A stretch of 64,000 nucleotides of DNA from an uncultured Bacilli bacterium. Its GTDB lineage: Bacteria; Bacillota_I; Bacilli_A; RF39; UBA660. The notes beneath the pieces were generated by a model, which was given only the letters and a program-made list of their open reading frames with translations, had not been told where the DNA came from and searched no databases. The stretch lies in contig CAKONK010000001.1 in assembly GCA_934097085.1 (NCBI GenBank), positions 62,001-126,000 of the forward strand, in the 5' to 3' direction. This document shows, one piece after another, positions 52,505 through 62,279 of the stretch (position 1 is the stretch's first letter; each line of letters begins with the position of its first letter). Made by a program: the position numbers and the translations under genes.

Positions 52505-53587
52505 TTAAATAAATTCTATTAATACTTCATTTTCTACATAAATATATTTTTTGTTAATACTAATACTTCCATTATTTAAAACAAGTTTTTTATTTCTTAA
52601 TAATTTTTTTACTTTTTCATTTGCAAGTAAATCTACATTATATCTTTCTTTAAATTTCTCTATATCTATTCCTTTTATAAAACGAAATCCAAGAATTAAA
52701 GCATAGGTAATTTCATCATCTTTAGTTAGAATTTCTTTTTGAGAAATATAATTACCTTTTAGATATAAAGATAAATTTTTAGTATTTGTATATCTTAAGT
52801 TATCAATATAACCTGATGCACCAAGACCAAATCCATAATAATTATCATTAAGCCAGTAAGCACTATTATGTTTTGAATAAAAGCCATCTTTAGCAAAGTT
52901 ACTTACTTCATAATGAATATAGCCTTCTTTCTTTAAAACACCACAAATAACATCATACATTTTTTTATCAAGACTATCACTAATTGGTAAAGTCCCATTT
53001 ATACTTAAAACTGTATTAGGTTCAATCATAAGGGAATAAGTACTTATATGGTTAACATTTAAAGAAATAATTTTATCTAAATCACTTTTTAATGTTTTAA
53101 TACTTTCATTAGGAATAGCATAAATTAAATCTACATTTATATTATTAAAATATTTTTTACATAAATCTATTTTAGATTTTGCTTCTTCATAAGAAGCCTT
53201 TCTATTTAATAACTTTTGATTATTTTCATCAAAGCTTTCTATACCTATACTTAATCTATTTACTCTATTACTTTTTAAAATTGATAATAATTTTTCATTA
53301 ATATCTAAAATATTTGCTTCGAAAGTATATTCATATTCTTCATTTAATTTAAAGATTTTTAAAATAGAAAATAGTTTAGTAAGCTCTTTTTCATTTAAGG
53401 ATGTTGGCGTTCCTCCACCTATATAAAGAGTATCTAATATATCACCTTTATAATTTTTTTTAATTTCCTTTTCTAATGAATCTAAATATTTATCTACAAA
53501 TGCATCATTTTTTAGCATTTTACAAAATGCGCAGTAAAAGCAAATATTATTACAAAAAGGAATATGAATATAAGCACTTTTAATCAT
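52505..53587 (-). CDS. hemW: HemW-like radical SAM protein
   Basis: 360 residues. Radical SAM cysteines in IPFCNNICFYCAFCK, then LYIGGGTPTSL, ANPN-like region EANILDINEKLL and the C-terminal HemN-like domain. HemW is a haem-binding chaperone; no haem pathway genes are in the window. Follows lepA and the small HTH gene, as lepA-hemW do in Bacillus. Confidence 0.92.
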   Translation of the reverse strand: MIKSAYIHIPFCNNICFYCAFCKMLKNDAFVDKYLDSLEKEIKKNYKGDILDTLYIGGGTPTSLNEKELTKLFSILKIFKLNEEYEYTFEANILDINEKLLSILKSNRVNRLSIGIESFDENNQKLLNRKASYEEAKSKIDLCKKYFNNINVDLIYAIPNESIKTLKSDLDKIISLNVNHISTYSLMIEPNTVLSINGTLPISDSLDKKMYDVICGVLKKEGYIHYEVSNFAKDGFYSKHNSAYWLNDNYYGFGLGASGYIDNLRYTNTKNLSLYLKGNYISQKEILTKDDEITYALILGFRFIKGIDIEKFKERYNVDLLANEKVKKLLRNKKLVLNNGSISINKKYIYVENEVLIEFI

Positions 53588-53906
53588 TTAAATAATTTTC
53601 CTTTTTATAACTACCTATAAACTTTCCTTCATTATCTTTAAAAGGAACATTTTGTTTTATAAAATTTTGTCCACCTTTAATTTTTGCATTATATAAATTT
53701 TCTTGTCTTTTTTTAGATATATCATTATAAGTTTTTTCATCCAAAACTTCTTTTGCTAAATCACTAGTAAGATATCTTCCTACACTCGAAGAACTTATAC
53801 CAGTAATATTTGAAAGCTCTATATCTGAATAATTACTTTCTAAAAATAGTTTACTTAAAAATAATATTTTAACTTTCATTTCTTCTTCTTGTTTTTTACT
53901 TCTCAT
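53580..53906 (-). CDS. Small HTH protein, possibly SpoIIID-like
   Basis: 108 residues from the ATG at 53906 (GAGGAG overlaps the lepA stop). HTH YSDIELSNITGISSSSVGRYLT followed by a helical arm ending AKIKGGQNF. The order of HTH, D-L-x-x-E-V-L-D and a GG-containing tail recalls SpoIIID, but this is a weak likeness. Overlaps hemW by 8 bases. Confidence 0.55.
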   Translation of the reverse strand: MRSKKQEEEMKVKILFLSKLFLESNYSDIELSNITGISSSSVGRYLTSDLAKEVLDEKTYNDISKKRQENLYNAKIKGGQNFIKQNVPFKDNEGKFIGSYKKENYLND

Positions 53907-53907
53907 A

Positions 53908-55689
53908 CTACTCCTCATCACTTAATAGTTTTAAGAAGGCTTCTTTTGGAACTTCAACAGAACCAATCATTTTCATTTTCTTTTTACCTTCTTTTTGTTT
54001 CTCTAATAATTTTCTTTTTCTTGAAACATCTCCACCATAACATTTAGCAAGTACATTTTTCTTCATTGCACTAACATTTTCTCTAGCAATAACTTTTGAA
54101 CCAATACTTGCTTGAATTGGTACCTCAAACATCTGTCTTGGAATTGTTTTACGAAGTTTAGTTACAATTTCTCTACCCTTATTATAGGCAAAATCTTCAT
54201 GAACAATAACAGACAAGGCATCAACAATGTCACCATTTAATAAAATATCCATTTTAACAAGTTTACTTACTCTATAATCACTTACTTCATAATCAAATGA
54301 AGCATAACCTTTAGTATAACTTTTAAGTTTATCATAAAAATCATATATAATTTCTCCTAAAGGGATATAATAATGAATATTAACTCTGGTTTCATCAATA
54401 TATTCAGTGGTATCGTAAATACCTCTTTTATTTTGACAAAGTGTCATAATAGGACCAATAAATTCTGTTGGCGAAATAATATTTGTATAAATATAAGGTT
54501 CTTTAATATATGATATTTTAACCTTTTCTGGCATTTCATTTGGACTAGATACTTCAATTTCTTCGCCACTTGTAAGACCTACTTTATAAACAACTGAGGG
54601 AGTTGTGGCAATAGTTTCAAGATTAAACTCTCTTTCTAATCTTTCTAAGATTATATCCATATGTAATAGTCCTAAAAACCCTGTTCTAAAGCCAAAGCCT
54701 AAAGCAACTGAATTTTCTGGAGTAAACTCTAAAGATGCATCATTAAGTTTTAATTTTTCTAAGGCCTCTTTTAAATCATCATATTTACTTGCCTCAATTG
54801 GAAATATTCCAGAAAACACCATAGGTTTCATTGGTTTATATCCATGAAGTGGCTTTAACGCAGGATTATCCTCCAAAGTGATTGTATCACCCACTGCTAC
54901 TTTTGTAATATCTTTAATTGCCGCAGCTACATAACCTACCATACCACTAGAAAGTTTTTCAAGAGCTTTATTAGTTATTTTATTAACTCCTACTTCAGTT
55001 ACTTCAAAAGAGGAACCTTTTTGCATCATATAAATTTTATCTTTAACTTTGATAGAGCCCTCAGTAACTTTAACTAAAAGAACAACACCTTTATATGAAT
55101 CAAAATGTGAATCAAATATTAATGCTTTTAAAGGAGCATCCTCTTTTATAACCGGAGGATTAATTCTTTCTATAACGGCATCAAGAATTTCTTTAACACC
55201 AATACCAGTTTTAGCACTACAAAGAAGGATTTCTTCTTCCTTAAAACCTAAAGTTTTAACAAGTTCCTCTTTTACTTTAGGAACATTTGCATTTGGAAGA
55301 TCAATTTTATTTATAACTGGAATAATCGTTAAATCATTTTCAAGGGCAAGATAAAGATTAGCAAGAGTCTGCGCTTCAATACCTTGAGAGGCATCAACTA
55401 CCAAAATAGCTCCCTCACAAGCCGCCAAACTTCTTGAAACTTCATAAGAAAAATCTACATGACCTGGAGTATCTATTAAATTTAAAGTATACCCTTTATA
55501 ATCAAGTGATACAGCATTAAGTTTAATTGTAATACCTCTTTCTTTTTCAAGTTCCATATTATCAAGTACTTGGGAAACATTTGACCTATTATCAAATGTA
55601 TTTGTAAGTTCCAAAAAACGATCAGCTAAAGTAGATTTACCGTGGTCTATATGAGCAATAATCGAAAAATTTCTAATATTTGATTTCAT
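53908..55689 (-). CDS. lepA: Elongation factor 4 (LepA)
   Basis: 593 residues, usual length. G1 AHIDHGKSTLADRF, G3 DTPGHVDF, G4 NKIDLP, EF-G-like domains and the LepA-specific C-terminal domain (GGDVSRKRKLLEKQKEGKKKMK). Back-translocating ribosomal GTPase. Confidence 0.98.
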   Translation of the reverse strand: MKSNIRNFSIIAHIDHGKSTLADRFLELTNTFDNRSNVSQVLDNMELEKERGITIKLNAVSLDYKGYTLNLIDTPGHVDFSYEVSRSLAACEGAILVVDASQGIEAQTLANLYLALENDLTIIPVINKIDLPNANVPKVKEELVKTLGFKEEEILLCSAKTGIGVKEILDAVIERINPPVIKEDAPLKALIFDSHFDSYKGVVLLVKVTEGSIKVKDKIYMMQKGSSFEVTEVGVNKITNKALEKLSSGMVGYVAAAIKDITKVAVGDTITLEDNPALKPLHGYKPMKPMVFSGIFPIEASKYDDLKEALEKLKLNDASLEFTPENSVALGFGFRTGFLGLLHMDIILERLEREFNLETIATTPSVVYKVGLTSGEEIEVSSPNEMPEKVKISYIKEPYIYTNIISPTEFIGPIMTLCQNKRGIYDTTEYIDETRVNIHYYIPLGEIIYDFYDKLKSYTKGYASFDYEVSDYRVSKLVKMDILLNGDIVDALSVIVHEDFAYNKGREIVTKLRKTIPRQMFEVPIQASIGSKVIARENVSAMKKNVLAKCYGGDVSRKRKLLEKQKEGKKKMKMIGSVEVPKEAFLKLLSDEE

Positions 55690-55718
55690 TTAATCACCAA
55701 ATATTATTATACAAGATG

Positions 55719-56039
55719 TTAAGAAATAAATAAAGTCTTTATAAAATCCCAAACATTTTTTGCTTTAGAATTAACGACTAAACCTATTTTATTAGAAATA
55801 TTATTTGCAGATTTAGTAAACACATTTGAGTAGTCTACTTCTTTAGGAAGATAATCTTTGGCATCTACATTTTTACCTTCACTAATATCTTTTTCAAATT
55901 CCTTTAACTTTTTATTTGTTAAAAAAGTTTTATCTTTAACACTTTTTTCATAATAACCTGTTTTACTTGCAATAAAAAGTGCTAGGAAAAGCAAAAATAC
56001 TAAAATAAATAATGTTTTAAAAAAATTATGTTTTTTCAT
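55719..56039 (-). CDS. Single-helix membrane protein downstream of spoIIP
   Basis: 106 residues from the ATG at 56039 (GAGGATAAT before it), overlapping spoIIP by 14 bases. N-terminal membrane helix (about 9-30), then a charged outside region. Context suggests a sporulation role; no family recognised. Confidence 0.6.
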   Translation of the reverse strand: MKKHNFFKTLFILVFLLFLALFIASKTGYYEKSVKDKTFLTNKKLKEFEKDISEGKNVDAKDYLPKEVDYSNVFTKSANNISNKIGLVVNSKAKNVWDFIKTLFIS

Positions 56040-56871
56040 TATTATCCTCATTTATATATAAAGAAAGTATCTTAGCAAAAATTTCTAAAGTATTAGATAC
56101 CTCTATAATATTATTATATTGACCTCCAACTTCAATTAGAATTAAATTTTTATCAAAATCTTCATTATAAATTCCATTTACACCTTTACCACTTTTTTTA
56201 GATACCCCTCTTGATAAACAAGGATTAATACTTTTTAGTTTTTCATTTAAATAATTTATCATTTTTTCATTTTCTCCATAACCTTCAAACTCCATTCCTA
56301 AAACAAATAATATTTTTGCATAACTTTTACCGTCATATTTACAGGTGGTCATTTCATAAGTAGCCGAATCTCTATGTAAATCAATAAAATATTTTAAATT
56401 ATTATTATTTTCTTTAGCCTTTTCAAGTAAATATCTACTTGCAATATAACTATCTTTATAAGTAAGGCCTTTATCACTTAACACTTTACTTACCTTTTCA
56501 TCTTCAACAGTACTTAAAATGCCAAAGTCATTTAAATAACTTTTAAGTATAAAACTAGCAAAATATACATCATAATCTAAATTATAACTATTTACTTTGT
56601 TATAAGCATACTTTTCAGTTTGATGAGTATTATAGATATAAACATTTGGTGCTCTTTCATTAAAAACTTTTATTTCATTTTTAATCATTTCTTTTTTTCG
56701 TTCCATTTTACCTAAGTATGAATAAGTTAAATATTTAATTTTGTCTTCACTTAATTTAAAATTATTTTTGATAAATATAACTATCAATAAACTTATTATT
56801 ATTTCAAGTAAAAATATAATTATTTTTCTTTGAATCTTTTTCTTTTTTGACACACTTTTAAATCTTTTCAT
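56026..56871 (-). CDS. spoIIP: Stage II sporulation protein P
   Basis: 281 residues, N-terminal anchor helix (about 15-38), then the SpoIIP amidase/endopeptidase domain with YIYNTHQTEKYA, FIDLHRDS, VLGMEFEG and LIEVGGQYN. Degrades septal peptidoglycan in engulfment together with SpoIID and SpoIIM, which are not in the window. Confidence 0.93.
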   Translation of the reverse strand: MKRFKSVSKKKKIQRKIIIFLLEIIISLLIVIFIKNNFKLSEDKIKYLTYSYLGKMERKKEMIKNEIKVFNERAPNVYIYNTHQTEKYAYNKVNSYNLDYDVYFASFILKSYLNDFGILSTVEDEKVSKVLSDKGLTYKDSYIASRYLLEKAKENNNNLKYFIDLHRDSATYEMTTCKYDGKSYAKILFVLGMEFEGYGENEKMINYLNEKLKSINPCLSRGVSKKSGKGVNGIYNEDFDKNLILIEVGGQYNNIIEVSNTLEIFAKILSLYINEDNNEKT

Positions 56872-56921
56872 AATTTCACCAACAATAATGTATCAAAAAA
56901 ATAGTGAAAAAATTGTCGAAA

Positions 56922-57689
56922 TTAATCTCTTTTTTCACTAATTAAATAACTTAATTTATATACCTTTAAATCTTTATAATTTAAGGTTTTTAATATTTCT
57001 TTATAATACTCTACTTTTAAATCATCACTTATTAAAATTATATCTCCCGAAGTAATTTTATCTTTAATATAAATGTTATTATTATTTATTTCATAAGTAG
57101 GTTTAACAAGATAATAACCTTTTTTATAACATTCATCATTTTGATATTTATTTATTATACATATTTTTTTATTCTTATTATATTTATTTAAAATATCATT
57201 AGTTTTATTAAAATTTTGTCCATCATTAATTTGTTCATTTAAAATATTTCCCTTAAAAGTTTTATCATTTACTAAAATGGTTATATCTAAATTTTTTGAA
57301 TATGTTATAACACCCTTATTATTTGAAACTAGAATACTTACTCCATTTTTAAGAGGATTTGCTTTATTAATTATTAAATCTTTATTTTTCTCAAGACTGA
57401 TACTTGGTAAAATGCTTTTATAAATTAATTTATCAGAAACAAAAGTATTATATTTTTTCATATTATAATAACTTTCTATTTCACTAACCTTTTTTCCTTC
57501 GATACCAGGAATAATATATTCTTCGGAAACTACTGCATCAATACTTTTAATCTCATATTTATCTTTATTACTTTTTAATGTTTTCATAAGAGGACTTTTA
57601 TTTATAATAAAATTTGATACTTTATCAGCATAATAGAAACTTCCTATTAAAAGGATTAAAATTAAAATAAAACTTACATATTTTTTCAT
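56922..57689 (-). CDS. Membrane-anchored protein upstream of spoIIP, unknown function
   Basis: 255 residues: N-terminal helix (about 4-24) and an outside alpha/beta domain with IIPGIEGKKVSEIESYYNM and a C-terminal GDIILIS strand. It may be a distant relative of divergent polysaccharide deacetylases but lacks recognisable metal ligands. Same strand as spoIIP, 50 bases upstream. Confidence 0.55.
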   Translation of the reverse strand: MKKYVSFILILILLIGSFYYADKVSNFIINKSPLMKTLKSNKDKYEIKSIDAVVSEEYIIPGIEGKKVSEIESYYNMKKYNTFVSDKLIYKSILPSISLEKNKDLIINKANPLKNGVSILVSNNKGVITYSKNLDITILVNDKTFKGNILNEQINDGQNFNKTNDILNKYNKNKKICIINKYQNDECYKKGYYLVKPTYEINNNNIYIKDKITSGDIILISDDLKVEYYKEILKTLNYKDLKVYKLSYLISEKRD

Positions 57690-57703
57690 TACTAAATAAT
57701 ATG

Positions 57704-57732
57704 AAAAAAACTGATTAAAATAACCAGTTTTT
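57704..57732 (-). terminator. Terminator of the Xre gene
   Basis: Minus-strand stem aaactg / cagttt with an 11-base loop and T-run. Confidence 0.65.
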
Positions 57733-58081
57733 ATATTTTGTTTTTAATTATCTTTATGCCCTCTTTAGGATCTGATAAAAGTCTTTCTTGCAAAATTTTA
57801 TCCTTTCTAAGTTCATTGATAAACATCATTTCTTCGTTAGTTAAAGTTTCATAATGAATAGTTGGATCCTTTAGTTCAACAAACTTATCCGCTCCTAAAA
57901 GGTAATCGCTGCTAACACCTAGGGCATACATAATTTCAATTAGTGTTTCAATTTTAGGATTACGTTTTTCATTTTCGTATAAACTAACTGCTGCTTTCGT
58001 AACACCAATCATATTACCTAATTGTTCTGCACTTAAGTTATGTGCTTTTCTTGCTTCTCTTAGCCTTTTTCCTATCAACAT
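57731..58081 (-). CDS. Xre-family transcriptional regulator
   Basis: 116 residues: HTH LSAEQLGNMIGVTKAAVSLYE, LGVSSDYLLGAD element, then a helical C-terminus. Soluble, SinR/Xre-like. ATG preceded by AAGGAG. The upstream 170 bases contain gtgat...atcac and ctac...gtag repeats that could be its operators. Confidence 0.88.
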   Translation of the reverse strand: MLIGKRLREARKAHNLSAEQLGNMIGVTKAAVSLYENEKRNPKIETLIEIMYALGVSSDYLLGADKFVELKDPTIHYETLTNEEMMFINELRKDKILQERLLSDPKEGIKIIKNKI

Positions 58082-58252
58082 ACTACTACTCCTTCTTGAA
58101 CTTCTTAAATAAGATTTCTACTTTTTATGTAGACGATAGTTCCTACCGCTTATGTGATTATTTTGCACTTTATCACACACTTTACATAAAAAAGTATAAT
58201 TCAAGATAAAATAATTTTGTCGAATGTTTACCATATGTAGATAAATATAAGG

Positions 58253-58657
58253 TTATTTGTTCTTTTTAGAACTTTTCTTAGGCTTTTCTTTATCTTTTAC
58301 TTCATCATTTTCATCAAATGATTTTTCATCGACATGTTTTTTTCCTGAGGATAAAAAAGTTACTCTTTCCGCAATTACCTCAGTTGAATAATTTTTCTTT
58401 TTATCTTCGGTTTCGTAGACACTAGTTTGAAGTCTTCCTTTTATACCAACAACATCGCCAACTTTACAAAATTCACTTGTTGCACCGGCAATACCATTCC
58501 ATAGTACACATCTTATAAAGTCTGTTTCATAAATACCATCAGCATTTTTATAATTACGATTAACCGCTAGCAAGATTTTCGTAATATGTTTACCATTTTC
58601 AGTAACTGTAACTTCTGGATTTCCGGTAAGTCTTCCAACTAAAACAACGGTGTTCAA
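58253..58657 (-). CDS. ssb: Single-stranded DNA-binding protein without acidic tip
   Basis: 134 residues. OB fold: NTVVLVGRLTGNPEV, FIRCVLWNG, GDVVGIKGRLQT. The C-terminus ends KPKKSSKKNK and not in the usual acidic DDDIPF tip that recruits partner proteins. It may be an accessory SSB, with the main SSB elsewhere next to rpsF/rpsR. Single gene with GGAGG RBS. The 224-base gap beyond it shows only A/T-rich sequence. Confidence 0.9.
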   Translation of the reverse strand: MNTVVLVGRLTGNPEVTVTENGKHITKILLAVNRNYKNADGIYETDFIRCVLWNGIAGATSEFCKVGDVVGIKGRLQTSVYETEDKKKNYSTEVIAERVTFLSSGKKHVDEKSFDENDEVKDKEKPKKSSKKNK

Positions 58658-58868
58658 ATTATTTACCTCCTTTCAAATGCATATTAACAAAAATAAATAA
58701 AAAATCCAAAAACCCAAAAAATTCACTTTTTGTTCCAAATTAACATTTTTGGAAGCATTTTAAAAAAAAAAAATTTTTATTTACTTCCAAAATTATATTT
58801 TTAGATTAAATTATGAAAATTTAGGATTTTTTACACTTTACACAAATTTTACACTTTTTAATAATAAA

Positions 58869-58891
58869 AAAAGAAGTATCTCTACTCCTTA
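58869..58891 (-). terminator. Terminator of sufB
   Basis: Minus-strand stem ggagta / tacttc (one G-U pair) with a GAGA tetraloop and seven T, overlapping the end of sufB. Confidence 0.8.
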
Positions 58892-60171
58892 ATTAATCTA
58901 TTTAATTCAACTGCATACTCCATTGGTAAACTTTTTTTAAAGTCAGACATAAATCCAAGGACATATAAATCTTTAGCAGCATCTTCACTAATACCTAAAC
59001 TCATTAAATAATTTAATTTTTCTTCATTAATTTTAGATATTGTAGCTTCGTGTTCTAAAGTACTTTCATTATTTTCAACAATATTTTTAGGATATGTATT
59101 TGAACTAGAAATGCTATCAAGTATGATGTTATCACATTTTATTGTAGCAAATGAACCAGTTGCATCTTTAGCAATTTTAACTGTTCCCCTGTAATCACTT
59201 GTACCACCAAAACCTGCGATTGATTTACTAATAATAGTACTTTTTGTATTCTTACCTAAATGAATCATTTTAGCACCAGCATCAAGATGTTGACCTTCTT
59301 TAGCATAAGCAATACTAATTGAACTTGCTTTTGAATTATCTCCCTTTAATATACAGGATGGATATTTCATAGTTACACCACTACCAATGTTGCCATCAAC
59401 CCACTGCATATAAGCACCCTCTTCGAGAATTGCTCTTTTTGTAACAAGATTATAAACATCTTTACTCCAATTTTGAATAGTGGAATATTTACAAGTACTG
59501 TTTTTACCTACATAAATTTCCACAACACCAGCGTGTAGTGATGTTGTACTATAATTTTTGGCAGTACATCCTTCGATATAATGAAGTGATGAGTCGTGAT
59601 CCACAATAATAATTGTTCTTTCAAATTGTCCTAGATTTTTAGTATCAATACGAAAATAACTTTGAAGTGGTCTATCAACTTTAGTATATGGTGGAATATA
59701 TATGAATGAACCACCTGACCATAAAGCACTATTTAAAGCAGTATATTTATTTTCATCATATTTTACTAAATTATTAAAATATTTTTCAAATAACTCCGGA
59801 TATTTTTTTAAAGCTTCATCACTGGATAAAAAGATAATTCCATCACTTTCCTCCATCTTATGATAAATAACTTCACTTTCATATTGATTAGAAACACCTT
59901 TTAAATATTTATTTTCTGCCTCAATTACTCCGAGGTCATTAAAAGTATTTTTAACTTTTTTATCAACATTTTCCCAAGAACAACTTGGTGGAGCAAAAAG
60001 TCCTTTATGGTAAACTAAATTATCAAAATCGATATTTATTTTAGGCCCAAATGAAGGATTATCAAGTTCTAAAAACTTTTTATAAGAATTTAATCTAAAG
60101 TTTTTCATCCAAAGTGGTTCATTTTTATTATTTGATAAATTTATTATAAAATCTTCATTTAACTTTTCCAT
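58882..60171 (-). CDS. sufB: Fe-S cluster scaffold protein SufB
   Basis: 429 residues, somewhat short for SufB (about 465). Core signatures LNSALWSGGSFIYIP, YFRIDTKNLGQFERTIII, IEGCTA, IQNWSKDVYNLVTKRA, WVDGNIGS and the cysteine in TIKCDNIILDS are present, which distinguishes it from SufD. No sufC, sufD, sufS or sufU lies beside it: it is alone, divergent from the gene at 60271 and ended by its own terminator. Confidence 0.95.
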   Translation of the reverse strand: MEKLNEDFIINLSNNKNEPLWMKNFRLNSYKKFLELDNPSFGPKINIDFDNLVYHKGLFAPPSCSWENVDKKVKNTFNDLGVIEAENKYLKGVSNQYESEVIYHKMEESDGIIFLSSDEALKKYPELFEKYFNNLVKYDENKYTALNSALWSGGSFIYIPPYTKVDRPLQSYFRIDTKNLGQFERTIIIVDHDSSLHYIEGCTAKNYSTTSLHAGVVEIYVGKNSTCKYSTIQNWSKDVYNLVTKRAILEEGAYMQWVDGNIGSGVTMKYPSCILKGDNSKASSISIAYAKEGQHLDAGAKMIHLGKNTKSTIISKSIAGFGGTSDYRGTVKIAKDATGSFATIKCDNIILDSISSSNTYPKNIVENNESTLEHEATISKINEEKLNYLMSLGISEDAAKDLYVLGFMSDFKKSLPMEYAVELNRLIKE

Positions 60172-60270
60172 ATTTTTCTCCCAAAAATATAATACAATAA
60201 AACATAATTAAAAACAATTGAAAATTATAAAAAAATTTGATACACTTTATTTAGTATAGGAGTATAAGGT

Positions 60271-60789
60271 ATGGCTAAATATGATGATGCTTATTTTGAA
60301 AATCTAACTAAAAAAGCAAATGTTATTTATCGTTGTTTATATTTAAATGAAATTAATGATAATTTAAAAAATGCTATCATAAGTTATCTAGATGTCTATT
60401 TTGATGCATATAAAAAATATTCAAACCTAGAACAAAAAGATGATGATTTAACTAAAATATTTAATATTTTGGGAGGACCAGTAAACGAAATTGATAATCC
60501 TTATAACCTTTCATTAAATGATGGTAGACCACATCCGGCTATTGACCTTATAAAAGAAAGATTAGCAAGATTTTATGTTGAACTTAATAGCGTAAATAAA
60601 AATAGTCAAAATAATGGTAATAGTCAAAGTAAGGGATTTTCAAGAGATTTACTTCCTGCCTCAGCTATAAAGGGAATTAAATTATATAATGATGAAAGTG
60701 GTTTTACAAAATCATTTATAATAATTATAGCCACAATTTTACTAGGTATCTTAATTGCTGGTTTAACAATATATTTTAAATTAAAATAA
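60271..60789 (+). CDS. Tail-anchored protein, unknown function
   Basis: 172 residues: soluble helical domain (about 1-115), an Asn/Ser/Gln-rich linker, then one C-terminal membrane helix (about 147-170). Starts MAKYDDAYFENL; RBS AGGAG upstream. No family recognised. Confidence 0.65.
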   Translation: MAKYDDAYFENLTKKANVIYRCLYLNEINDNLKNAIISYLDVYFDAYKKYSNLEQKDDDLTKIFNILGGPVNEIDNPYNLSLNDGRPHPAIDLIKERLARFYVELNSVNKNSQNNGNSQSKGFSRDLLPASAIKGIKLYNDESGFTKSFIIIIATILLGILIAGLTIYFKLK

Positions 60790-60822
60790 AAGATTTAGGA
60801 ATTTACCAAATCTTTTTATTTA
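60790..60822 (+). terminator. Terminator between convergent genes
   Basis: Stem aaaagattt / aaatctttt around aggaatttacc, T-run on both strands. Confidence 0.8.
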
Positions 60823-61127
60823 CGAATAAGTTTCATTTCATTAAGACTTACTTCAACGAATGAGTCTTTACTATAAATTTCTTTAGTTTTTGGATCAACT
60901 ATATCAGTTGTAATATAGCCTAAATTATATAAATCATTTAAAGTAACTACCTTATTTTGACATTTACCTTCATAATAACATCTAAAGGCATTTTCTGTTA
61001 CTAACTTTTCATTTACTTCATTAAGTCTATGCTGATTAATACTTACTACTTTATGAAATGTTGGTATAGCTATTATTAAAGTAATCGCAATAATTGTTAC
61101 ATATATTACAATCTTATTTGTATTCAT
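60816..61127 (-). CDS. Single-helix membrane protein after tgt, unknown function
   Basis: 103 residues from the ATG at 61127, preceded by GGAGAGGG and overlapping the tgt end by 14 bases. Membrane helix about 5-25, outside domain with a CYYEGKC pair and a GYIT element resembling pseudopilin-like small proteins. Not YajC, which usually follows tgt. Confidence 0.6.
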   Translation of the reverse strand: MNTNKIVIYVTIIAITLIIAIPTFHKVVSINQHRLNEVNEKLVTENAFRCYYEGKCQNKVVTLNDLYNLGYITTDIVDPKTKEIYSKDSFVEVSLNEMKLIRK

Positions 61128-62241
61128 AACCCTCTCCATAATAAGAAAGAATAAATTTATCTCGATACTGTTCTAGAGTGCCAGCTTTAATATTTTCTCT
61201 AATTTCTTTCATTAAATTTTCTAAAAAATAAATATTATGAATTGATAAAAGTCTTGCTCCAAAAGTTTCATCAGCATTAATTAAATGTTTTATATAGGCT
61301 TTTGTATAACTTTGACAAGCATAACATTTGCAGCCCTCTTCAACTGGGGTAAAGTCCTCTTTATATTTACTATTTTTTAAATTAATCTTACCATTTTTTG
61401 TATAAGCGTGTCCGTGTCTTGCAAGTCTTGTTGGACTTACACAATCAAATAAATCTATTCCACGAAGTGAATTTTCAATTAAATCTATTGGATCGCCTAC
61501 TCCCATTAAATAACGAGCTTTTTCTTTAGGCAAATAATCAGTACTCATTTTAACCATTTTATACATAGTTGGTTTATCCTCGCCCACACTTGTACCACCA
61601 ACAGAATAACCATCAAAGTTCATTTCAGTTAATTTTTCAGCACAATATTTTCTTAAATCAGGATACTCACCACCTTGAACTATGCCAAATAATATTTGAT
61701 TTTCTCCTTTAAAAACATCCTTTCCTCTTTTTGCCCATCGAAGTGTTCTTTCAACAGAATTTTTACAATAATCATATGTTGCTGGATAACCAATACATTC
61801 ATCAAAACTCATTACAATATCACTACCAAGTTTTTCTTGAATATCAATTGATTTTTCTGGTGTAAGAAAAAGTTTATCGCCATTTAAATGATTTTTAAAA
61901 CTAACTCCTTCCTCAGTAATATCTTTAGGTTTTGCAAGAGAAAAAACTTGAAATCCCCCACTGTCTGTTAAAATTGGTCCATCATAATTCATAAATTTAT
62001 GAAGTCCACCGGCTTTATGAACTATATCTTCACCTGGTCTTAACCATAAATGATAAGTATTTGCAAGAATTATTCCAGCACCAGTATCTTTAACCTCTTC
62101 GGGTGATAAAGTTTTAACTGTACCATTAGTTCCAACAGGCATAAACATTGGTGTTTCATAAGTCTTGCCATTAAAAACTATTTCTCCAAGTCTAGCACCA
62201 GTTTTTTCATCAGTATATTTTAAATTATATTGTACTTTCAT
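61114..62241 (-). CDS. tgt: Queuine tRNA-ribosyltransferase
   Basis: 375 residues. LTDSGGFQVFSLAK with the active Asp, GIVQGG, GVGDPIDL, and zinc ligands CKCYACQSYTKAYIKHL. Exchanges guanine 34 for preQ1 in GUN tRNAs. Follows queA in an operon. Confidence 0.97.
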   Translation of the reverse strand: MKVQYNLKYTDEKTGARLGEIVFNGKTYETPMFMPVGTNGTVKTLSPEEVKDTGAGIILANTYHLWLRPGEDIVHKAGGLHKFMNYDGPILTDSGGFQVFSLAKPKDITEEGVSFKNHLNGDKLFLTPEKSIDIQEKLGSDIVMSFDECIGYPATYDYCKNSVERTLRWAKRGKDVFKGENQILFGIVQGGEYPDLRKYCAEKLTEMNFDGYSVGGTSVGEDKPTMYKMVKMSTDYLPKEKARYLMGVGDPIDLIENSLRGIDLFDCVSPTRLARHGHAYTKNGKINLKNSKYKEDFTPVEEGCKCYACQSYTKAYIKHLINADETFGARLLSIHNIYFLENLMKEIRENIKAGTLEQYRDKFILSYYGEGYEYK

Positions 62242-62279
62242 ATACTACCTCTTTCTTCGAAAATTATAACATACTTTTA

